A DNA stretch of 9,577 nt, taken from NCBI GenBank assembly GCA_900321905.1, contig ONXZ01000075.1:1-9577 (forward strand), given 5' to 3'. This document shows positions 7,101 to 9,577 of this stretch, piece after piece. Position 1 is the first letter of the stretch; each line of letters starts with the position of its first letter. The stretch comes from an uncultured Eubacteriales bacterium. GTDB taxonomy: Bacteria; Bacillota; Clostridia; Oscillospirales; Acutalibacteraceae. The position numbers and the translations under genes are program-made. The notes under the pieces are model-generated. The model had not been told where the DNA came from. It did not search any database and was given only the letters and a program-made list of their open reading frames with translations.

Positions 7101-9257
7101 CTGCCAATAGGTCTGCGGAATGATTACATTAACATTGGTATTTCTGAATGCGTTTTTGCCTATTGATTTAAGGTCTGACGGAAGCACAATTCGCTCAGCA
7201 ACAACCTTTGTGCTGTCGTCGATATACAGGAAATTGTCAGGAATTGATGTAATACCGTCTTTAATGTAAATCAATTTGATGTTTGCAAGATTAACATACT
7301 GTGCAAGCGTGTATTCGTTCCCGTTATTGTCAGTGATGATATTTGATTCAATAGCGCCTTTACCGCTGAAAGTTATACTCTTGCCTGCAATTGCAGACCA
7401 CTTGCCGCCCTCATATGTTCCGCTCTTACCTAAGGTTGAAGGTAAGCCGGGTGTTGGGTCGTTATTGTTATTTTCGTCGTCACCGTTGTCGTCAGGGTCG
7501 CTGATATTGGAGTAACTGTTTTCTTCAGCCGACTCCTTAGCGTTTTGCGGGTAGCCGTTTTCTTCCGTTATTTCGTGGAAGGGGATACCGTTTTTAATAC
7601 AGTGCCTGTACAGCGGAGTATCTTTGTAGCCGTAGATGTTTATGTTTTTATCCATAAACTTGCTGTAATTGTTAAGCCCCGCGAAAGAGTCCGGCAAACC
7701 AAAATCATTCTCTGAAAGATAAACTATCGTAGTGAGATTATTTATGCTTGAAAAATAGTCAATTTCATAAATATTTATACTTGGCGACTCAATGCGAATG
7801 TAATTGATGTCTGCTCCGCTGAAGCAGTCGCTTGCCATTTTGGTGCAGTTTTCAGGTATAACAACGTTTTCAATTTTGCTGCTTCCAAACGCTTCTGTCT
7901 CAATTTTATATGCGCTTGGCATATCAAGCGTACCGATTTTTGAACTCCTAAACGCGCCAGTGCTTAATATAAAAGCGTTATCTGTAGGCAAATGAACCTC
8001 GTCGAGTCTACAGTTTCTGAACACATATTTGCCGAGCGAAACGTTAGCGTCGCGCATATCAAGATACGTTAAACCGCTGTTTCTGAAAGCGTAATCGCCG
8101 ATATCAACATTGCCCGTGATTGTGATTCTTTCAAGGTCTGATGTGCTTAAAAATGCGTTATCCCCGATTTCATATACGCTTTCAGGTATGTTAATCTCTT
8201 TAATCATCGAACATCTGAAAGCATTATCACCGATAATTTCTGTATCCGGGTTAAGTTTTACGGTTTCGATATCAGACAGGTAAAATGCGTTGAGGGGGAT
8301 TTCGATAACGCCTGTGTTTTCAAAATCAATTGATATGATTGATGAGTTACGAAACACCCCGTTGTCAAGCGTTGTAAGCGTTGATGGCAAATTAATTTGT
8401 TCAAGTGCAGTGTCTCTGAATGCTTGCGCACCGAATTTTGTGATTTTATCGTTAAACTTAACTTCCTGCAGTTCATGCGTGTTGTAAAACGCTCGGTCAG
8501 GAATTACTGTTATCTGTGTGTTGCTCAAGTCTACTGACTTTACGTTTGAATTTGCAAAACAGCTTGCACCGATTGATGTGACAGAAGCAGGCAGTACAAC
8601 CTCATCAATGTGTTTTGTGCTTGCAAATATACTGCCATTAATCTCCGTCAGAACTGAGGTTTCCTCAAATTCAACACAGTTAAGGTTCTCAAACATTGAA
8701 AGCGGAAGAGACTTTATTTTTTCAATGTCATTGCCGATGACCACCCTTTGCACAGAGTCAAAAAACGGAAACTGAAAGTATTTATATGTGCCCCTGTATG
8801 CATTTCCTTCATCATCGTAAACTGTCATTAGTGCATCTTCGGCAATCATTTCGTCGGTATAATCGTTGTTTTTATAATCCTCGTAGTACTTTGGATTCTC
8901 TTCAACCCATGTTTCAAACGACATTGTACGAAAATACATTATTTCCATATTAGCTTCAAAACCGCAGTCAATATTTGTTCTGACATTTTTATTGTATGGG
9001 TTAGGACAAAAATACTTTACTGTTCTTGATTCGCTGTCATAACTCCAATGACAAGTCCATTCGCCTTCAGTGACAAATCCCCTGAGGTCATCGTCCTCTG
9101 TTAGGTTTAAGTCCTCAACACTATCGCAAATAATATATCCCTCGGTAGTTTTAGTAAATCTGTCGCCGCTCTCGTCGTCTGCAAATGCGACAACAGGGAA
9201 GGACGTTAACACCATTAATACTGAAAGCAGTATTGAAATTATCTTTTTAGTTTTCAT
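4194..9257 (-). CDS. Giant secreted LRR protein with C-terminal type I dockerin
   Basis: This 1687-residue protein starts at the ATG at 9257, chosen because AGGAG lies 7 bases upstream and the signal peptide starts there (MKTKK, hydrophobic core, likely cleavage after AFA, residue 26). Three LRR_5/BspA blocks follow. Each begins with a Trp-containing beta segment and ends with an N-x-I cap: about 45-560 (NGIPF), 612-866 (HNISL) and 876-1420 (NDITV). An Asp/Asn-rich linker (about 570-605) separates blocks 1 and 2. Next come two paired-cysteine repeats (1457-1525; CEYC 1471-1474, CNNC 1510-1513), a carboxypeptidase-regulatory-like beta sandwich (about 1531-1617) and a dockerin. The dockerin has two calcium loops, D1619-D1630 (DFNKDSVIDNED) and D1652-D1663 (DLNNDGYINGKD). 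Dockerins bind cohesins of scaffoldins, so it is probably held in a cellulosome-like surface complex; no cohesin is in the window. No catalytic domain is visible. A role in binding or adhesion is inferred. It is monocistronic or the last gene of its unit. Confidence 0.93.
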   Translation of the reverse strand: MKTKKIISILLSVLMVLTSFPVVAFADDESGDRFTKTTEGYIICDSVEDLNLTEDDDLRGFVTEGEWTCHWSYDSESRTVKYFCPNPYNKNVRTNIDCGFEANMEIMYFRTMSFETWVEENPKYYEDYKNNDYTDEMIAEDALMTVYDDEGNAYRGTYKYFQFPFFDSVQRVVIGNDIEKIKSLPLSMFENLNCVEFEETSVLTEINGSIFASTKHIDEVVLPASVTSIGASCFANSNVKSVDLSNTQITVIPDRAFYNTHELQEVKFNDKITKFGAQAFRDTALEQINLPSTLTTLDNGVFRNSSIISIDFENTGVIEIPLNAFYLSDIETVKLNPDTEIIGDNAFRCSMIKEINIPESVYEIGDNAFLSTSDLERITITGNVDIGDYAFRNSGLTYLDMRDANVSLGKYVFRNCRLDEVHLPTDNAFILSTGAFRSSKIGTLDMPSAYKIETEAFGSSKIENVVIPENCTKMASDCFSGADINYIRIESPSINIYEIDYFSSINNLTTIVYLSENDFGLPDSFAGLNNYSKFMDKNINIYGYKDTPLYRHCIKNGIPFHEITEENGYPQNAKESAEENSYSNISDPDDNGDDENNNNDPTPGLPSTLGKSGTYEGGKWSAIAGKSITFSGKGAIESNIITDNNGNEYTLAQYVNLANIKLIYIKDGITSIPDNFLYIDDSTKVVAERIVLPSDLKSIGKNAFRNTNVNVIIPQTYWQYYEVLPDTNTFLEAKKCVLPEGVTSIGEYAFADTKNLTDMQVIMPRALEVVSEGLFYGSNVKSVYFPSNKATAIEKKAFAACDNLVGLTLPFTVESVYSDYVDGEENVTDNAFGYKSTGANNTRLTVSCAKLDGAVADYCREHNISLIKNEDYNEYGTVKGWSDKGYFNWYYYEVTNTVTYEFVPRNPLIYKQDNFENAWNNYSIVTNAKEAPVTVTRRVNWFRGIENLPDIGSTNYPQTEELAKSAFSVDKIDIEGDIRLIYASDVFSAFNPKSINLPDTLLYLDGNVFGNCERLESVVIPDTVYEIGPKLFNNCPKLQYANLGNGIDMVPTKIFYNCKSLRFVDIGDKVQVIDKQAFYNCTALEEIVIPDKVSTIEEEAFYNCISAQTITIGKNVAWLGENSFTNSVYCENIIIKTNSIVTKDLENAFKDVGIYTNGITLTYGFGVSNVDFKFVKNLEIKNVVFSKTVSIIKGIKYAPRTIESFEVDEENPTFSVKNDCLYQEGTYLILAPKSKRNITIDNDCTAIGTYAFEGSAITKISIPDKVYFIHDYAFANCDQLKSVKLGDGVGVIYEGAFMNCSQLRLMFFPDNLYQVGDMAFKNCKNLANVTFVFDSENFSTVGVEAFYGCDSLKSVVLPENTKRIKERAFANCKELESIYIRNSDVYTAALSLDPKLEIYTLAGSPAHAYARTNDITVHAYMDEDTFLEECAIKLDELAGYIGICDGEHGNIEYLTVYEADCEHEGYKVGVCEYCWEILEEVHTPALGHDKKVVADVPATATTKGFRIEECNNCGETYKTEYPPTGSALIHETHTVTGRVTVAKNKNCDSTNYGVGGVKIIIDDMVAATTADNGMFTLTLDTGTYEAELKYAYGFTRKIYIVVEDEDISIREAIPIIACDFNKDSVIDNEDMRLFAMVISSTKDDVSYLRYVDLNNDGYINGKDQGYIRTCIGANAKTIGYKTIIVSK
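5946..6098 (-). repeat. 69-base coding period of the LRR array
   Basis: The same 15-base string, ACAGTTGTAAAATGC as read on +, occurs at 5946-5960 and 6015-6029, and a degenerate copy lies at 6084-6098. The spacing is exactly 69 bases, or 23 codons, and the string encodes the AFYNC part of consecutive LRR units. This is the clearest nucleotide-level trace of internal duplication in the gene. Confidence 0.85.
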
Positions 9258-9264
9258 AATCTTA

Positions 9265-9271
9265 CTCCTTT
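9265..9271 (-). promoter_or_regulatory. Ribosome binding site that fixes the start of the dockerin LRR gene
   Basis: AAAGGAG on the - strand lies 7 bases before the ATG at 9257. The in-frame TTG at 9281 would add eight residues (MAKERSKI) before the signal peptide, and the Shine-Dalgarno itself would sit inside that extension, so the ATG is preferred. Confidence 0.9.
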
Positions 9272-9291
9272 CTTTAGCCAAAAGGCTTAAG
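9272..9291 (-). promoter_or_regulatory. Small hairpin abutting the Shine-Dalgarno
   Basis: On the - strand CTTAAGCC-TTTT-GGCTAAAG can pair as AGCC/GGCT plus CTT/AAG with one A-A mismatch. It ends directly against the AAAGGAG ribosome site. It may influence translation or message stability, but it is short and could be chance. Confidence 0.4.
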
Positions 9292-9478
9292 AGACTAACT
9301 CACCTAAAACGTTGTATTTAAGCGAATTTTGCTGTTTTCGTTCTTGCTTGGCGCCAGCCAAGCTGCGCTCTCAAAGCACCAAAATTCATCTTAACTCCAA
9401 TCGTTTTAGGTGCTTCACAGTTTAAATCGAGCAGATTTTTTGCAAGAACAAGGCAAAAAGCACAGTAATACTTGCGTA

Positions 9479-9512
9479 TTGGGGTATATTCCGTAAGGAG
9501 GGTATACCCCAA
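9479..9512 (+). repeat. Inverted repeat with GTAA tetraloop
   Basis: TTGGGGTATA (9479-9488) and TATACCCCAA (9503-9512) are perfect 10-bp complements. Inside them TCC (9490-9492) and GGA (9497-9499) pair around GTAA, a GNRA-class loop when read on +. On the other strand the loop is TTAC. Neither side has a T-run, so it is not a terminator. Confidence 0.8.
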
Positions 9513-9524
9513 GCGATCATTTTT

Positions 9525-9552
9525 ACAGTATAGCTTAGCTATGCTGTTTTTT
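9525..9552 (+). terminator. Intrinsic terminator-like hairpin reading rightward
   Basis: ACAGTATAGC (9525-9534), loop TTA and GCTATGCTGT (9538-9547) pair over 10 bp with one T-G wobble, followed by a T-run ending at 9552. On the - strand it is followed by A residues, so it should work only for a + transcript, yet no + gene precedes it. Confidence 0.6.
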
Positions 9553-9577
9553 CTGTTTCCGCATCTTCTGTTACGAA
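9539..9577 (-). CDS. Possible C-terminal tail of an upstream - strand gene (partial)
   Basis: From the right edge one - strand frame reads FVTEDAETEKTA and then TAG at 9541-9539. An acidic, Thr/Glu/Ala-rich tail is a plausible protein end, and this strand also carries the dockerin LRR gene, whose start would be about 280 bases further on. Twelve codons are too few to prove coding. A second - strand frame is also open from the edge down to 9318, but its composition is poor. Function cannot be guessed. Confidence 0.3.
   Translation of the reverse strand, partial: FVTEDAETEKTA

Larger units (their letters stand above)
9301..9552 (+). other. Structured intergenic element of unknown type
   Basis: This gene-poor stretch is dense in inverted repeats. 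CACCTAAAACG (9301-9311) pairs perfectly with CGTTTTAGGTG (9402-9412). GCTTGGC/GCCAAGC (9346-9363) forms a 7-bp hairpin inside it. AGCACCAAAA (9375-9384) can compete for the same right arm (9404-9414, one bulge). GTTCTTGC (9340-9347) complements GCAAGAAC (9442-9449). A hairpin at 9479-9512 and a terminator-like hairpin at 9525-9552 follow. The + direction is favoured because the final hairpin has its T-run on that strand. It could be an interspersed intergenic repeat, a small RNA antisense to the leader of the dockerin LRR gene, or a leader structure read on the - strand. I found no convincing promoter for the dockerin LRR gene within it. Confidence 0.5.

Noticed and set aside
9258..9281. Extended TTG start for the dockerin gene (adds MAKERSKI)
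   Set aside because: The extension covers the Shine-Dalgarno and would put charged residues ahead of a complete signal peptide; ATG at 9257 has ideal spacing.
9318..9512. 64-codon - strand frame starting at TTG (begins MGYTLLTEYTPIRKYY), ending TTCGCTTAA
   Set aside because: There is no ribosome site before the TTG, which lies inside a perfect inverted repeat. The frame overlaps several nested repeats and the composition is Cys/Arg-rich without a domain. It is more likely a translation of a structured or repeated intergenic element.
9421..9520. 32-codon - strand frame from ATG at 9520 (begins MIAWGIPSLRN)
   Set aside because: No Shine-Dalgarno, it overlaps the 9479-9512 inverted repeat, and its only hydrophobic part is short. 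Kept as part of the intergenic element.

Overview
The window looks like a Gram-positive, low-to-moderate GC gut or rumen Clostridia chromosome, most likely a Ruminococcus-like member of the Oscillospirales. The reasons are two very long secreted BspA-type leucine-rich-repeat (LRR_5) proteins, a C-terminal type I dockerin on one of them, a clostridial-style basic fibronectin III tail on the other, strong GGAGG ribosome sites and a CCA-encoding tRNA. Genus-level placement is inference; no marker gene is present.

Layout. On the + strand from the left edge: the last 60 codons of an unidentified gene, possibly ending in an Ig-like fold; a 1214-residue secreted LRR protein whose ATG overlaps the upstream stop (ATGA), so the two look translationally coupled; and a 33-residue single-pass membrane peptide 8 bases further on (3835-3936). 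A symmetrical hairpin with six T on both sides (3939-3972) ends this unit. On the - strand it also ends a tRNA with a CAT anticodon (3972-4048), which has its own near-consensus promoter (4068-4096). A second terminator (4111-4138) ends the large - strand gene (4194-9257). That gene encodes a 1687-residue secreted protein with three LRR blocks, paired-cysteine repeats, a carboxypeptidase-regulatory-like beta domain and a dockerin.

The right end (9258-9577) has no convincing complete gene. It holds nested inverted repeats, a hairpin against the Shine-Dalgarno of the large gene, a terminator-like hairpin pointing + and possibly the last 12 codons of another - strand gene. It may be an interspersed repeat or a structured RNA antisense to the leader of the large gene.

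Working together. The two LRR proteins converge on the tRNA/terminator region and share a repeat type and a paired-cysteine repeat family but end differently. One has a dockerin, so it probably docks on a cohesin scaffold. The other ends in a lysine-rich fn3 domain with no sortase motif. Both probably act outside the cell in adhesion or protein/polysaccharide binding; no enzymatic domain is visible in either. No defence system, CRISPR array, transposase or other plainly new multi-gene system was found. The least explained parts are the 9301-9552 element and the 33-residue peptide.
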